This document shows, piece by piece, positions 36,466-51,100 of a stretch of 64,000 nucleotides of DNA. A program made the position numbers and the translations under genes. Position 1 is the first letter of the stretch. Each line of letters begins with the position of its first letter. The notes below the pieces were generated by a model. It was given only the letters and a program-made list of their open reading frames with translations. It ran no database searches and was not told the origin of the DNA. Origin of the DNA: Rhynochetos jubatus (lineage: Eukaryota > Chordata > Aves > Eurypygiformes > Rhynochetidae); the NCBI GenBank assembly GCA_027574665.1, contig CM050653.1, positions 41,614,118 through 41,678,117 of the forward strand, in the 5' to 3' direction.

Positions 36466-39400
36466 ATCAGTACGTCCTACGCTAGAAGAAAGAACTACTC
36501 AACACAAAACTCCTTCACTTCATGCATCATGTACATTAAAAACCCTCCAAGTGTACTTACAGAACAAATGTCTACTAAGTGATTTCTGCAAGTGCAGATA
36601 TATCCCATAATCAGATTCCACTGCACACAAAAGATTTATTAAAACAGAGACATCTGAACTTTGTTCCTTTGCTATGCTTTGACCTCAAGTTTAGTTCATT
36701 TGCTAAAGTCATTATTAAACAACAATGTTCCACACAGATTTCAGCAGCAGTAGTATTTACATTAACACAATATCCTTGGGTTAAAGGAATTAGAAATGCT
36801 AAAAATCCTATTCTTCAGATTCTTTGAAGATCTACGGTGTAGTTTAAGGAAACGCTTCCTGAGAAAATGCGGTACCATTTTAAAGACAGTCTGGTTCTCA
36901 ATCATTAGAAATTAAACAAACATGCAGATCTTTAAAAATCCCTGAAACTAAAAGTTATGCAATTAATGCCACTGCCAGCTACAATCAGATAATCAAAGTT
37001 CATTTTTGGCAAGACTTTAAATTAAATGCATTCCTAGATGTTACAAATGGATTTTTTTAACCTTCTCTTAGAATGAGGAAGGCAGTCTGACTCTCACAGA
37101 CATACCAAGAAGAGCTCAGTACACAGTGGATACTCAGAGTATCTAGGCTCAATCTGAGACATAAAATGCTGTACACAATAGATATAAAGTGGTTACTACA
37201 ACTTAAGCCTCAATTTTGGGGAATTTGGCCCAAGGAAACTTGAAATATAACTTCTTCAGTGATCTTAAAACTGCAACGGTATGCTGGAAGACACCAGCAC
37301 AACTACTACAGGTGTCCAAGGACAGCTGCAGAACTGAATCCTACTCACCACACAAGGAACTCAACTATCACTGAACACCTCTGCAAAGGCTTGTGTCTTG
37401 TGGAAAGCAGAACATACCTAATCAAGTATTTAAATGACCATGTGGTAATGACTACACACTCACAATCCCAATTCAGACTGCACAGGCTCATGAAGAAGTC
37501 CAATAGTTTCTGACTCCTTAACTGTATAACCTTAACTTCCTCTAATGTAATTAACAGAATCTGATAACAGCAGCAGACAGGTACTTTCTGTGAGAAACAC
37601 CACATTAGGGAAACCAAAAAGCCCACCTAGCAGAGAGTAGGAGTTGATAATAACAGGTGTATTGGGAAATGGCACAAGAAATGCAATCACAGAAAAACTA
37701 TTCCCATTCCACCTTTCACTTTGGGTCTTCCCAACCAGAGGCTGCATGTGGACTATATCACCTGTTTAGACTTTAGTCCTCAAAAACTTTTTTGTGGGAA
37801 TTGGTTTTAGAATTTAATTTGATATTAAAAGAAAAACCCTTTAAAAGAAAAATCCTTTTATTCTAAATCTGCAACCAAAATAATTTAATTCCTGCATCTT
37901 TCCCCCAATTCTTGTTTTACAAGAAAAATTTTGCAGTGGTTCTTTTTCCACCTTTTTCCTAGCATTCAGAACATTTTATGTGAAACACTGTCATACTGTA
38001 TCCCATGTCTTACATGGATAATCCTCAGAAACATGAGGAGGTGGCAGCCACCCAGTCAGGGGGATTGCTATCACATCTTTTTGCAAGTAAATAGAAACAT
38101 TGTTGACATGGTGATGCATGTGCCAAAATACAGAGTCAGATTATTAGAAGTGCTAGATGGGTTTAGCACACTTTGAAAAACAAATGTCTATATTAAAAAA
38201 TATTTCTTCTTAGGGATTTCTGCTAAAAGGAAAACAAGAAAAAGGGAATTCCAGACTAAAAATACATAGATACTCTTAACTCTACCGGTGTTAAATATCT
38301 GTGTTATCCCTCATATGACTGATGTTCTGTTTGCAATGGCTTGCCACTACATTTCCTGTCTTGAAGTTAGGCTAATGCAGCTTTTGCAGGGCAAAAAGTC
38401 CTTCCATGAAGGAAATTACCTGTTACCAGTTAGTTATATATTTCACTGAGGGTCCATTTATCAATTCCCTCATCCTACCACCCCCAACAGACAGAACCGC
38501 TGCACAGGAGGAAATACAGGCAGCGACACGGCATCCCTGGGAGGGGACCCGGCCACAGCTTTCTGCCACCATACAGAGCTGGTCTCTTCCTGCTCCTGTC
38601 CCTGGCTCCCCACACTCAAGACCTCACCCAGCTCCCAACACATCTGGAAGAGCCTCTGTAACCAGCTAACCTTTGACAATGCACTGGTCTGGCAAGGATG
38701 ACCACAATTTAAAGGTTCCATTGTGGGCTGTCTACTGAGGGTTTCTGAGCCACAAGTTGCCTCCTGGCCTCCCCCTCCCTTTATCTCTCCCTCTCCCCTT
38801 CTAAACAGCAGCAGCTGCATAAAGATGCCACAGACCATCTAGGAGGGGAGTTGTTCAAGCTCTGACAGTGAAACAGGCAAGTACAGGTGAGGGTCAATAT
38901 GCAGAGTGATTCCTGCAATTAGTACCACAGCTCTGAATATGGCTGTGGCTATGAAGTTACACATATGCACTCATTTCGTTTCTCTGTCTCCGTATCATAC
39001 ATTTATTCACCAAAGAAACAGCTTTTCTTTTCTCCTTAATGCTTTTTACATCTTTGGTAATTCTTCTGCAGGAAGCTAACTAGTACAGTAACACAAGCCA
39101 GGAAAACAAGACTTTGAAATGTTCCCCTGTCCCCCAAAGCCACCAAGTACGAAGACACACACTATAGCCTGGTTTTCCTTAAAGCACTACCCTCCAGAAG
39201 CGTTAACTGCCAGATTTCTGCAGTGACAGTCTGCAAGGCTAAAATTAGCAAGCAACACCTTCCCTTGCACCTCATCACATGATAGGAAACAAACATAAAT
39301 AGGGAAATACAATATGTTCCTAAAGGTGGAGTCTGAATACTTTCATCCTCACAACAGTTTAGAATTAAAGGACACTTACACAACCACTTTCTCATGATAT

Positions 39401-42400
39401 GACATTTGTTACTAGCATTATAATTTGCTTTCTACATAGTTTAAAAGACGACCATCTCTAAATATGCTCTTTTACAACCCAGTCTGGCCTGAATCAAATT
39501 ACTTCATGTCTATGCTACAGACAAATTGTTTTATTAGGCACCACTGTTACCAGATGTCTATTTATTCTAGTACTCTTCTGCACAGATAACACAAACCTCT
39601 CAGTGGCTCCATCTCACTGATAACTGTTATTCTACATTTCACCCAGGAGTATCACAAACTCCTTTGCAGGTCTTGGCCCTTCCTCCTGCACTACTGAGGT
39701 GCAGATGATTGTCAGCTGGATGGCAGCACCTGGAAGACGAAACACCACGTCTTTTTTCTGTTGTTCTTGGCATTTTTGGTTTGGTTTTGGTTCCTCACGC
39801 GCTCCGCCCACCCACCCACACTGCCCGCCCCGGACAGTGCTGTGCAGTCCTCATCAGCCATGCAGATCAGACACTACCCTTCTTTTTCTAAAACCTTGTC
39901 CAGAGGACACATAAAATCAGGGGTATTTATGTCAATTTGCTAATTCAAACACAGTGAATGGGAGAATGAAACCTGCTGAAACTGCCTCACAGTCTGCACA
40001 CAAAAAGAAAGCATAGCCAAATTATCAACTCATTTAGGACCTATATTTGCCCTGCATAAAGGAGGCAGGAATAGTCTTTGCACATACACAAAACCCCAGA
40101 CATATGCCACAGCATTGCATAACATGTCGTAGCATACGACAGGAGCACGTATAGCTAATACGATTCAACTTACACAACGCTCTGACAACCTGCTTCTAGT
40201 CTTACCACCTCGCTGGCTCAGTTCTAGCTCAGCTTGACTATCTTCTCTACTCTTCTTCCTGTGGCTGAGGAAAAGGGATAACTTATCCCTGAAGCAAGGC
40301 TCTGGCTTGGTCACAAATTCCCAAGGCAGCGCCCTGGGTGCACTGGAGCCACAGCGATTTCAGCAGACCTGAGGTAGGGAGAGTCAGAGAATTTTCTGCA
40401 AATCCCCAGGGATCTGACTGCTTCTATTTCAGTATCCCTAATTACAAACATCGCTATTTTTGGTCCTAAAATGTTCTGAGCTTTTTTAAAATTAGCCACA
40501 GCATTTTACTTGAAGGCGCCCTGGCAGCGGGCAACTCCACAGGCTAGCAGCCTGCTTGCTAAAATAGCGTTTATCAGCTACTCGCTTGAACACAATAACA
40601 TTTCTGACAGTTGAAACTTGAGTCTCAATTTAAAGACATCTTTTAAAAAAAGAAAAAAAAAGGCCTCTGGGTTAGCAGTTCTCACCCAACATCCCAAGTT
40701 TGCAAACTGACCTTGATGTTTAATAAGAACCATTTATGCCAACAGAAGGGAATTAAAAGCAAACACACGCAAAACCCCTTCCCCTGCCACAACAGCTAAG
40801 GAGCAAACAAGGCCATCGCCATCAATTCCTTTCAAACCATTCATCAAACTAGTGGCAACAAAAACAAGACCCAGCTTCATTACAAACAGAACAATAAAGA
40901 AAAAGGAAGTTGAAAATTAAGGAAGAAATGCTCCCAAACAATAGATGGGTTTAGGGGGTTTTATTTATTTTTTTGTCAACAATCCAGACACCAGGGTTTT
41001 CTTTGCTGCACTGAAAAATTACGAACAAAATTATGTTTCTGATTAATTTTATGACTTCGAATCTCAAGTGGTTTTTGAAATATTTCATTATTTATCAGAG
41101 GTTTTTTTTTAAATATATACAACATTTGTTAATGAAATCAGCATAAACAGTAGCTGATCATACTCAAACATCCAATTTAGCTTACTTTCACTTCCTGTGA
41201 TGCTATCATTCCTACTTAGATTTTTAAAATGAGTTCAGCTTTCTTGAAAAACAAAAGCAAAAAAAAACTCTTACAGAATAAAAATCACCCACAAAAATCT
41301 CTCAACACTTTTTCCAAACTAAGCCCACAATATCTACCTTCAGCAGCCAAGGGCTTAAGAGAGCCTTAGCTGTATTTACTAGCTACCGGCTGGCATCAGT
41401 TCCGAGGTGCTCACATCAGCTCCATGCCCCGCCCCACGCACCCTAAGAGACAGACACCCCTCCCACGAGGTTACGGTCCAAGGGGCTCGGTCATGCTTTC
41501 ATCGTCACCAAGGAGGGACACACAAGGACCAACAGACTTGCCCAGGGCAGGTGAGGGTCAGTAAGCAGGGGGGGGTCTAGGCAAGAGAAGCACCCCATCA
41601 AGAAGGGGATGCAGAGCACCAGAATCTCAGCTGAAGCCTGCTGCCTTGCAAGAGCATCCAATACCTTCTTCCCATCCTTCACTTTGCGCCAGAGCAGAGA
41701 CTCTCACAAATTAATGTGGACAGTGGGGTTGGTACTTTGTATCAATTAATCAGTTTTGTACTAAATAATACCAGTTATGTGACAAGGCTGATAAGTGATT
41801 ACCAAGATGCCTCATAAATCGGTATGAACTCACCATATTTTGAATTTAAAGCAATTAAAGTATATGAAAGGAGAACCTTCCTTCTGGGAAGGTGAAATTG
41901 GCAGAATATAAGGTCTCCTGACATCCAGGACCAATGTTAACGCTTGTGTGCCAAGTGAGGTAGCAGGATAATTATCCTTTCTGAAGATCTGGTGGCATTG
42001 CTTATGCCAGCAGGTTAATTTTCTCTATTTTCTAAGCTCCTTGCAGTGATTCACTGATGGCTGCTCTCCCTCTCTAAGCTGACAGTTTATCCAAATAACT
42101 GACACTATCGTTGTTATCATTAAAATAGCCTCCATTCAAGTTGCCATTGTTTAACGGCCATGGTCTGTGTATACAAAAAGAAAACCCTTTAAAACTCATT
42201 TCGAAGATGTCTGTTAGCCCAGGAAATATTTAACAGCAGCAGTAGCTATGCAACGAGAAGGTTAAGCTAGTTAGTGCTTGACAATTGCACTTAGCTATTC
42301 TATCCAATAGCAAGAGCATCTTTCCATTTATCAGGGGAACAGATTTAGTAAGAAACTGCACACAGCAAGAAATAAATGAGAGATGCAGGGAAAACGCGTA

Positions 42401-45400
42401 TTATTGTGGCATCTGCTAGAGCTATTTTAGTACGGTGTCCCCCTGTGCTGCTCCACTGACAGGCTTGTGAGTATTCACTAAAATTAAAATCCATTTCTCA
42501 GGCATTCGTAAATAGGCCACAAAAACTTAGCGAGTCTCAGGGTTTTTTGTTATGGTCCCATCATTTTCTTGCTCCATTTAGAAAATGTTACAGCCCATAC
42601 TTTGCAGTAGCCCCTGTGCCCTTGGACCTGGCTGTGAAAAAGGCTCTGCACTTCCCTCCCCCTCTGCCAAAGATTTTCCTTGGGCCGTGCCCTCAGCCCT
42701 CCTGCATATAGGGCCAGTCTCGGGAAGAGTGTGCCCTGAGGACTGTTCATTCCTCAAACTCGACTTTAGTATTAAAACCAAAATTTCTGTAAGGACAAAG
42801 CAGGTTCTTTGTTCCCAATGGCTTTGAGCATCCAGTTTCCTTCAACGCATGTGAAAACCCCAGTTCATCTTCTGCTGTGCCTATGCACAGGTACGGCTGA
42901 ATACTTATGTCCTATCTTTTTTACCTTTTTAAAAGGCCTGATTCACTGTCACATGAAGCAGAGTCCACCTCTTTGCAAAGCAAGCTGTTCAGTCACCAAT
43001 GTTTAATTATGTTTTGTCTCCCATTAGGATGTGGCAGCCTGACCAGACAACCAGGAGAACATAAATGCAGAAATGGCTCTGAGCAGGATTGCAAGCCCTC
43101 TGCTTCCCTTGGCAAATCTGAGCTAATCACACAGGCACCGAAATAACTGGTGCAGTGTGAAAACACACTCATCTGTGAGAGCAAAGGTTGTGTAAATCCA
43201 GCCACAAATAACTTCTACAGAAATGCATATACCATCTCTTCCCCCGATGTTTAATTTTTTAGTTGGAGTTAGATGCTACGGCAAGGTCTATATTACCTCA
43301 AGAGACAAAGAGAAAACAAAATAAAGAATTGGGAGCATAAGAGGGAGAACTAAAATGGTATGTCTGAAATGAAAACTAATATGCTAATCTAAAAGCCTTC
43401 TTATTACATGATTGAGTTTGGAACACAAAGAGCAGAATATATCGTGATTTCAGTAAGTTGCACTTAGCAATGTAAGGGATAACTGCCGAATTGCTGACTC
43501 CTGTTTCTGGAAAGACAGTTTATTCTGATCCTGGCTATACCAACACATTAACTCTTAATGTTATCAGTGTCCACACAGTAGTATCAACAAGGGCTTTTCT
43601 TCCTCTACAGGATGATAAAGGGAAATCCCACTCTTAGCTATATATGCATTCCCGTAAAACCCAAATTGCTGAATTTTTTTATGAAAAAAATTATATCTGT
43701 ATCATCAAAATGGCCATCAGCTTAGATAGAGGAAATTATTTGCACGCTGAAGAAGGAAGTGCCAAACTGGAGAACAGAGCATCTGCTATGGAGGCGGCTA
43801 TAATTATCTCATGCATCTGAACACCGCTGGGCATTGAAGTTACACTAGCTATTTTGCCAAATACGCCGTGTTCAAGGCTCTTACGTGACACCAGCAGAAA
43901 ATAACCAAGAGTTTGCGAGGCCTGTCGATAGACCTTACACACTTCGAAAGGCTCTACTTTCAATGGCATATGCTTAGTCTTCTTGCTCTAATGCGATGAA
44001 AATCTGAACTATTTCGCTGCCACTGTCTCGCATTACAAAGCGCTAACATTGCTAAGCGCAGCACTCGGAGGCTAACGACGACTTCTATACCATCCATCCT
44101 GGCATGCTTTGCTGGTTCAGCATTTTAACAGAGGTCTTGGAGATTTCAGAGAGAGAGCAATAACCAGCAAAATTGCCACACTGCAGCCTTACCTCCATCC
44201 AGCAGAAAAGGCAAGTAAGTGCGTTTCCTCAATGGACGTACACTAAGTGCCGTGGCTGTCATGGGAACCTTTTCCCTGGGGATGCCAAGCGGAGGAGAGA
44301 CTCCAGCCTGCTCCCAAACCTGCGTGCAGGAGCTGTGCTTCTCTGCCTCTGCAGGGCCCCACGATCAAATCCTCTCACTGGAAGCCTTTTACGGGTGTGT
44401 TCTTTGATATTTTGTTGGGTTATCACGCACTTCTGGTCCACTCAGAAAGAACACATCAACTACAGCTGACCCCCAGCAAGTCTTTTTTAGCTACCCACCT
44501 CATGCCTGTCATCAGCAGATCACATAGGAAAACAGGGAAAAGGGTTATAAAGCTGTTCTTCTTTTAGGACAACAAATAACTACTGTTCTTTTTTTCCCAC
44601 AAGTAATACGCATAATTGTTCACTTCTGGAAAAGCAACTGAAAATAAGTAAAACACATTTTTCCCTGTCAATTCACAGTCTATGCCTGTGCTTTTCTGAG
44701 AAGGGGATCAGGGGAGAAAAGGACCGACGAAAACAAACTGCCGCACGAAGAAGAGCATACAACAGTTTCCTTTGATTCTGGGAACACTAGAGGCTAGAAG
44801 AAACTCAGCTGCCTGGGTATCTCAAGGACAGATTCCCACGTGAGACTACAGCCCGGCTGTGTCACAGACACTGACAGATGGGTTTCCCCAGCCTTGAACA
44901 ACCTAATGGAGCTTTCAGCCAATTTGCATACTGGCTGTCGCTGGGTGAAATGGGTAGGTGTCAAGGACATTAAGCAGGCCAAGACAAAAGTGTAATAGCC
45001 TTGTATACAATATCACTTTTTACTGCTTGCTATTTTTTTTCCCCCTGGGGGTGGGGGAAAGAAGAGGAAAAGAAACAAGCAGCCTCGCGGGCAGCCAGTA
45101 CTGAGGCAGCAAGTTCCTTATCCTGGGAACAGGCTGAAGCAACAAGACAGTTTTCTTGCAAAATGGAAGAACTAAAACACTGCCCAGATAATTACTAGCT
45201 AGTTCCTTTTCTTTTATAAAAGCAAAACATTGTTGGAGTCTCCCAAAGCCTGCCTATATCAGTGATATGTTTTGGTTTCAACCCCACAAAGACAGGCATG
45301 TGGAGCCAACTTCTGTGCCTGAACGGAGTCCAAAATACCACCACCAGAGCCCCACGCAGGTATGAGAGCCCAGCTGCCACCGCTCCCTACTAAAGCTAAG

Positions 45401-47725
45401 CCTAAGGCTAAGCTTTCTCAAGCCTGAGACCAGCTTTTCTTTCTCTCGCAGCACCTCACACATGGCTGCGTCTTAACAAATTAACAAGAACAACAAAAAA
45501 ATCAAATTGGACTCGTAACAAAAATTTACAGCTTGATGTGAAATCTAAGGTCAAGCCCTGAGGGTGGCTGAATTACCTGCTGAGTTGTTGCAGCTCTCAC
45601 TCACTACAGGGAAAAGTACACGTACTCCATATTTGCCCGGCAATCACCACAACCTCCTGGCTGGATTCTGCTCTCAGTCACTTTAGAATAACTCAGCTAC
45701 CAGGCAGTTAGGTGCAACTGAAAAGCGGGGCTAAGCTGCGACTTGTACAAAAAGCAGCCCCTTCAACACTTGAAATTTTGTTGCTGTGCCTTCTCCAGAC
45801 TTGTTCCTTTCAGCTTGCCTGTAATGCACATCAGAGGGTCTGTCGTTTAAAAACTCTTTTTTGGTTTTTTTTTTTTTTTTAAACATTTACTAGAGATCAG
45901 ATTAAAAATTAAGCATGCAAACAGAGGCTTCCCTGAGGGAAGCTTCTGCTCTGGCAACCAACCTCTGCACACAGCAGTATAAAACGTACACTGGAAAGTG
46001 TCGAACAAGATCTTTGACAACAAAAACCATGCCAAAAAGGCTCGGAATTTAACCCAGCTGAGCCATACTACTTCAACACTGAATACACTCACTTGTGATG
46101 CTACTAGACACTAAAGATCCTTGGCAAAGAAGGGCATGCAGATCCCTGATCTGTTTATGACCCCACTGCTCATGTTGAGTAAACATCTGTCACAAGAAGT
46201 TAGGGAGAACCACAAAGGCAGGTCCTGGTTTGGAGCGCAGCTACCTCGGCACTATTTCTGATTTTGTCATTAGCTTGCTGGGTGATTTTGACTAAGCTAT
46301 CACTAGGGATTTCCCTTTATTCTAAGCAAAACAAGAACAGTAATTTGATTTCGGGGAGTTCTGAGATCTTTGGATAGAACAGCTCCATCGATTAACATCA
46401 TTACAGTCAGCGATACTGATCTACCACTTCCACCGTTATTCAGAATCAGACTCAAAAGCAGTGCACAAAAGAGCCATCTAAGAGCTATCTGCAAATCTAG
46501 GCTAAAGACAGAGGTCAACACTTTAAGTGTTAAAATGCTGCAGGATTTCCAGATGAGCATCTTCAGTCGTCATAATATCTCATGCCCGGTTCTGAAGTCC
46601 GTTTAATTAGAGGGGGTGGAGAGGCATAAAGCCCAGAGGGTGGTTTTGCTTCAGTTATGTGTATACCTCTGTTTAGTGTTACAAAAATGTTACAAGCTTA
46701 AGTGTAAATTATTTCAGCCTTTGGCACTCTTCAATTATATATGTTAATTTTAGCTGGAGTAGATTGTACTTGAAATAACGGGATTACAGGCATGCAAAGC
46801 CTTCTGCGGTGAAATGCTGCTGATACACTGTCAAATCTTCCTTGCTGAGAGCCAGCCTCCCAGCTGATTTTAATCTGCTGGACCTTTCTCATGAAAAGTG
46901 GGATTCACATTCCGTGTGACAAATAAGCAGTCAAATGTAGGATTCCTCATTCAGTTCAGTTACACAGAAGTATGCAGGTGCCTTCTCAGTAGCTAATGAC
47001 AGGGAGTTTAAAATTCTCTTTCCCACGGCTTGATTTTAAGACTTACAAGGATATTAGAAATAAATAATCCCCTCAAGGTGTAAATCACCAGATTTCTATA
47101 AATTAGGTGAAAATTTGTGGTGACCTTAAAATAAATACGTTAACTTTTCTTTTAAAACCCACGTTAACCAATACAATAGAGGATTTCAGCCCTTCCTCAT
47201 TACATCCTTTCTAGACACAGACTGCACAACCAGCAGCAAAAAGGCCAGTATAGGAGAGCCAGAAGTAGTAAAGCTAAGGCTTAGTGATAAAAAGGCTAAG
47301 CCTAACAGTAGGGTTAAACTGCTTTTTGCACTTGAGTTGCTTGCTCTGCAGTAGTGAGCACAGACCCAGCAGCTTATTCAGAGCGAGTTAAAATAATTTG
47401 ATTTAAGGTTGCACTATGCCAGGTAGACAGTTCCTCAGACGGTTTGAAAAAGCAAACAGAATATAAAAGAAGGTATTTTATATGTAGCAAGAATATGTGG
47501 CCCAACAATATCAAATGTCTAGAAATCTGGAGTCTGTGCAGAAACACATCTTCCTAATGGAAACATCAGAAAACATTCAACAGCATTAGCGTTATTTAAC
47601 AAGTGACATTTAAACAAGGGAGATTTCCTGTTTCTTGCATGTCTGTCAGAGAACTAGAAGAAATTGAAGTCAAATCTGAACAAAATTATTCATGGCTTGA
47701 CTTTGGTGTTTTTCAGTTTTGCTTT

Positions 47726-47797
47726 GGGTTGTTTGCTTGAGGGTTTTGGGGGGGGTATTTTAGGGGGTTTTTTTGGTTTGGGTTTTTTTTTTTTTAA
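47726..47797 (+). repeat. G/T-rich low-complexity tract with quadruplex potential
   Basis: T-rich DNA is interrupted by G runs: G3 at 47726, G3 at 47741, G8 at 47748-47755, G5 at 47763-47767 and G3 at 47780, followed by a long T run. Four G3 tracts with loops of 4, 2 and 7 bases fit the usual quadruplex rule (47741-47765). Confidence 0.75.
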
Positions 47798-48166
47798 ACT
47801 CAGTTGCACTTAATTGATAATATGGATGTCAGTCACATAATTTTTGAATAGCAATGGGGTTGTAAAAGCGGAAGAATTATTAATAAAAGTACTTCCTTCA
47901 CTACAGAAGGTCTAAGGGTTTTACATACACAGCAGCTGTCCAAGACACTAGCCTCCTTTAGGCCTCCAGTTCACACCTCAACGCAGCAAGGCAGGTTCAA
48001 GATTTACAGCTTAGTGACAAGTCTGCCGATTCATCACCACTAAACCATCTCGAGTCCTCTTTGGAAGCAGCACAGGTCAAAAGAGGAAACCACCAGCTGC
48101 TGAAGAGATCCCTTTCCAAATAAATTCATTCCACAAGCAGCCAGCCTGGCACTAGCACGTGTGTAT

Positions 48167-48182
48167 ACACACACACACACAC
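48167..48182 (+). repeat. Short (AC)8 microsatellite
   Basis: Eight AC units follow directly after GTGTAT, giving a small alternating purine-pyrimidine stretch from about 48160. It is too short to be notable except as a possible polymorphic marker. Confidence 0.9.
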
Positions 48183-51100
48183 AGAGACGTGAAAGCTGCA
48201 CTGCAGTCAGGGTGCACAAATCTTGATTTTTTCCACTTACTTTCCAAAACTGTAATTTTTTTAACAGTGTTACTAAACTGTAAGATGAGTTAATACAAAG
48301 AGTCATGAAGAAAGTACCACCACAAAGCTCCAACACGTCTGATGGTTCAACTTTCTCTAAAGGCACAAGTCCATTATCTTGTAGCATGTCCAGGCCAAAT
48401 GGTTGGACTTAAGTCAAATAGTAAAATGAAATAAAAAAATCTACTTCTATCAATCTTTATAGGAAACTACAATATAAATTAATAGGCTTGTGAAAACATT
48501 CAAATAGAGAGTTGTCTGTGGAACTAATGCTGTTCTGGCAAAGAAAAGCCAGGCAGTTTAAGTTGGTCTGACCAAGAAATGCAAACCCATACCTACGCAC
48601 CTACAGTATGTCTACCTGCATTAAATTTTATCAAATATACTCACAGTTCAGTTTAAGAGTGACTTACTTTACCTTAGTTTAAACCTTTGTCCTAATTAAT
48701 TTAAACCAAGCTGCTATAAAGCCAAGCGAATGTTGACTTAGGCTTGTGCATACAGTCTTTTGCATCAGTTTAACTACCTCAGTTTGAAATCACACCATTA
48801 GTCAGACTAGTGTCATTCTGCATCCTTGCAGCGTCAGACACCCAAACCCCATTGAAATGCAGTGACAGTCCTGCGCTTAATTCCCTCAAATTCCTTCGGA
48901 AATCCTAACCTAAACTGCGAGCAGGAAGCAATCACACCAAAACCCCTCAAGAGATGAACTGGGCAGCTCACATCTCTACTGGAGCTACTGCTCCTTTCTG
49001 ACAGCCCCTCTTTTAACAGAAGACTTTAACCACATGCTTACATATTTTGCAGAGGAGCAATAGGGTTACTTATGTGTTTACAGATACGTTATGCTTAAAT
49101 TCTTGGCTGGGACTTCAGAAATTACCGTTTTGTATACCTCTGCATTAGTTTTAATGCCTCTGCTCTTCAGAATCTGTCACCTAAAAGCACCGAGGCAGGC
49201 TGAGGATTGATGGGCTGGGGACCATCCTGCCAGGTCATCTTCCCATCCGGTGCCTGAAGAGAAACGTGGTGGGGAGGGCTAGCGTGCTGCAGGGCTCTCT
49301 CCTCCAGACAGGCTCACACCAGGAGCTACCAGAGACACCACCCAACTGTTGCGTGACCTGACAGAAGAGGCACTGCTATTTTACCCCTCCATCGCTGCAG
49401 TTACTCTAAGGCGGCTGAAAAAAGGACCCAATGGCTGTTTGCCTGTAACTTTGTAAACCTCACCCCTGAGGTATACAAATGAGTAATTTGGCGAGATTCA
49501 CTGTTTGCATACTGGGTCTGAAGAGCACTTTCAGTGATGTCTGCAGCACCAACGTTCAGCTTCTAGGACTCCCCCTGCCCTGCTTTCCAGAGCACCCATC
49601 CTACCTGCTTCCTCACAGTATTGATGATGACTTACCCTTACACAAGTCCAGCTAATGACTGTTCTGATACATACACTATTTTTTGGCAGAATAAAGGCAA
49701 GAAAAACAGCAAAAGCCCAGCCTAAACTAAAAAAAGTTCATGCCCTGTCATCCTCCATCTAGGAGAGCCACGAGGAGTGGTAGGATATAAAAAGACGAGT
49801 TCTCTAACTGGCAGCTCTCCACCAGCCTTTACAATTAACAAGCTAGCTCATTGTCTGGGTTGTTATCTAAATTACAGTCTAGGCATTTTCTGCTAACATA
49901 TTTTCTGACTCTTTAAACACTATACTGTACAGTACCTAGTACAAAGGCGTCTTTCTCTAATTCTATCTAATTCTCTATTTTCCTGTTTTAAAAATTAACT
50001 ACTGTAACCATAGCCTTAAGCAAAGAAAAGGAGAAGTGGGGAAGGGAAAAGAGAGCATACTTTTAGCAAGGAGGGAAGAGAGATGAACCTCGGGTGCTGG
50101 GGTTTTGTTGGAGGCAGAGGCAATAAATGCCCACTGCTGTTACAAAGACTTGAGATCTGAACTGAAACACATCTGACTCCTAAGTTTCATTAACCTTGAG
50201 GCTTTCATGTTTCCATTTTTGGTCCCACCACTTTTGTTTTACCAGCACTCTTCAACAGCATGGTAGCTGACAGGGGGAGCAGGATCAGTCTTTTCTTATG
50301 AAGTTATTGAACCATAGAGCATACCTTCACTTTTTCTTTTCTTCATTTTTGCTTTTTTATGTCTAGCTCCATCACACAAAAAAAAAAAAAATTAAAAACT
50401 AAAAAGGGATCATACAGCGGGGGACGCAAAATAACAAATGCTAAGTGTTATTATAAAAATATATTGTATTACGTCCATTTTAGATATGGTCAATAAAGGA
50501 TACAATACATGAAACGTGGGAAAGGCATAATACACATTTCACTAAAACGCAGAAATAGGCATCTTTGGATCAGTGCTCAATAATGAGTACTTCTGCTAGT
50601 TTTAACTGCTTTTGTTTCTTGAGCTTCCCCTCCCAAGTCATCCTTTGTACATGCAAACTTGTAAGTACAAGCGGGTATGCTTTTCAGCAGGTTTTTTTTT
50701 TATTATTATTATTTCTGATACTGGAACCTTTTATAAAACATTTTAACCACAATTATATGGATACCATTATACTCTTCTTTTGACCAAGTGAAAAAGGGAA
50801 TAGGTAAAAAGGGCATCTGCTTCATCAGTTGTCTGTTTATTTTGCACTCAAGGAGTCACTAATGTTTCACTCCAAGTAAAAAAACAACACACATTGTTTT
50901 CTTCCATTCCCAAAACCAGAAAATCAACAAGGCTTTTATCACCATGAATGTCATCAACATATCAAGAATATTACTTCTGTGACTGAAAGCAAAGTAGAAA
51001 AAAAAAGTTTGCCTTAACTTTTCATGGTGAATTTATAGGACAGTCCATCAATAAATCTATTTAAAAAAAAAAAAAAAGGGCAAAAAAACCACCAAACCGA

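Noticed and set aside
40126..40140. Inverted repeat GTCGTA-GCA-TACGAC
   Set aside because: It is a short stem of six pairs with no longer precursor-like hairpin around it; not called as an RNA gene.
44190..44221. Consensus splice donors on both strands close together
   Set aside because: GTAAGG on the minus strand and GTAAGT on the plus strand are good matches, but no adjacent coding exon is visible; isolated donors are common in introns.
46517..46531. Inverted repeat AACACTT-T-AAGTGTT
   Set aside because: A 7 bp arm pair with a one-base centre is expected by chance in 64 kb and has no context.
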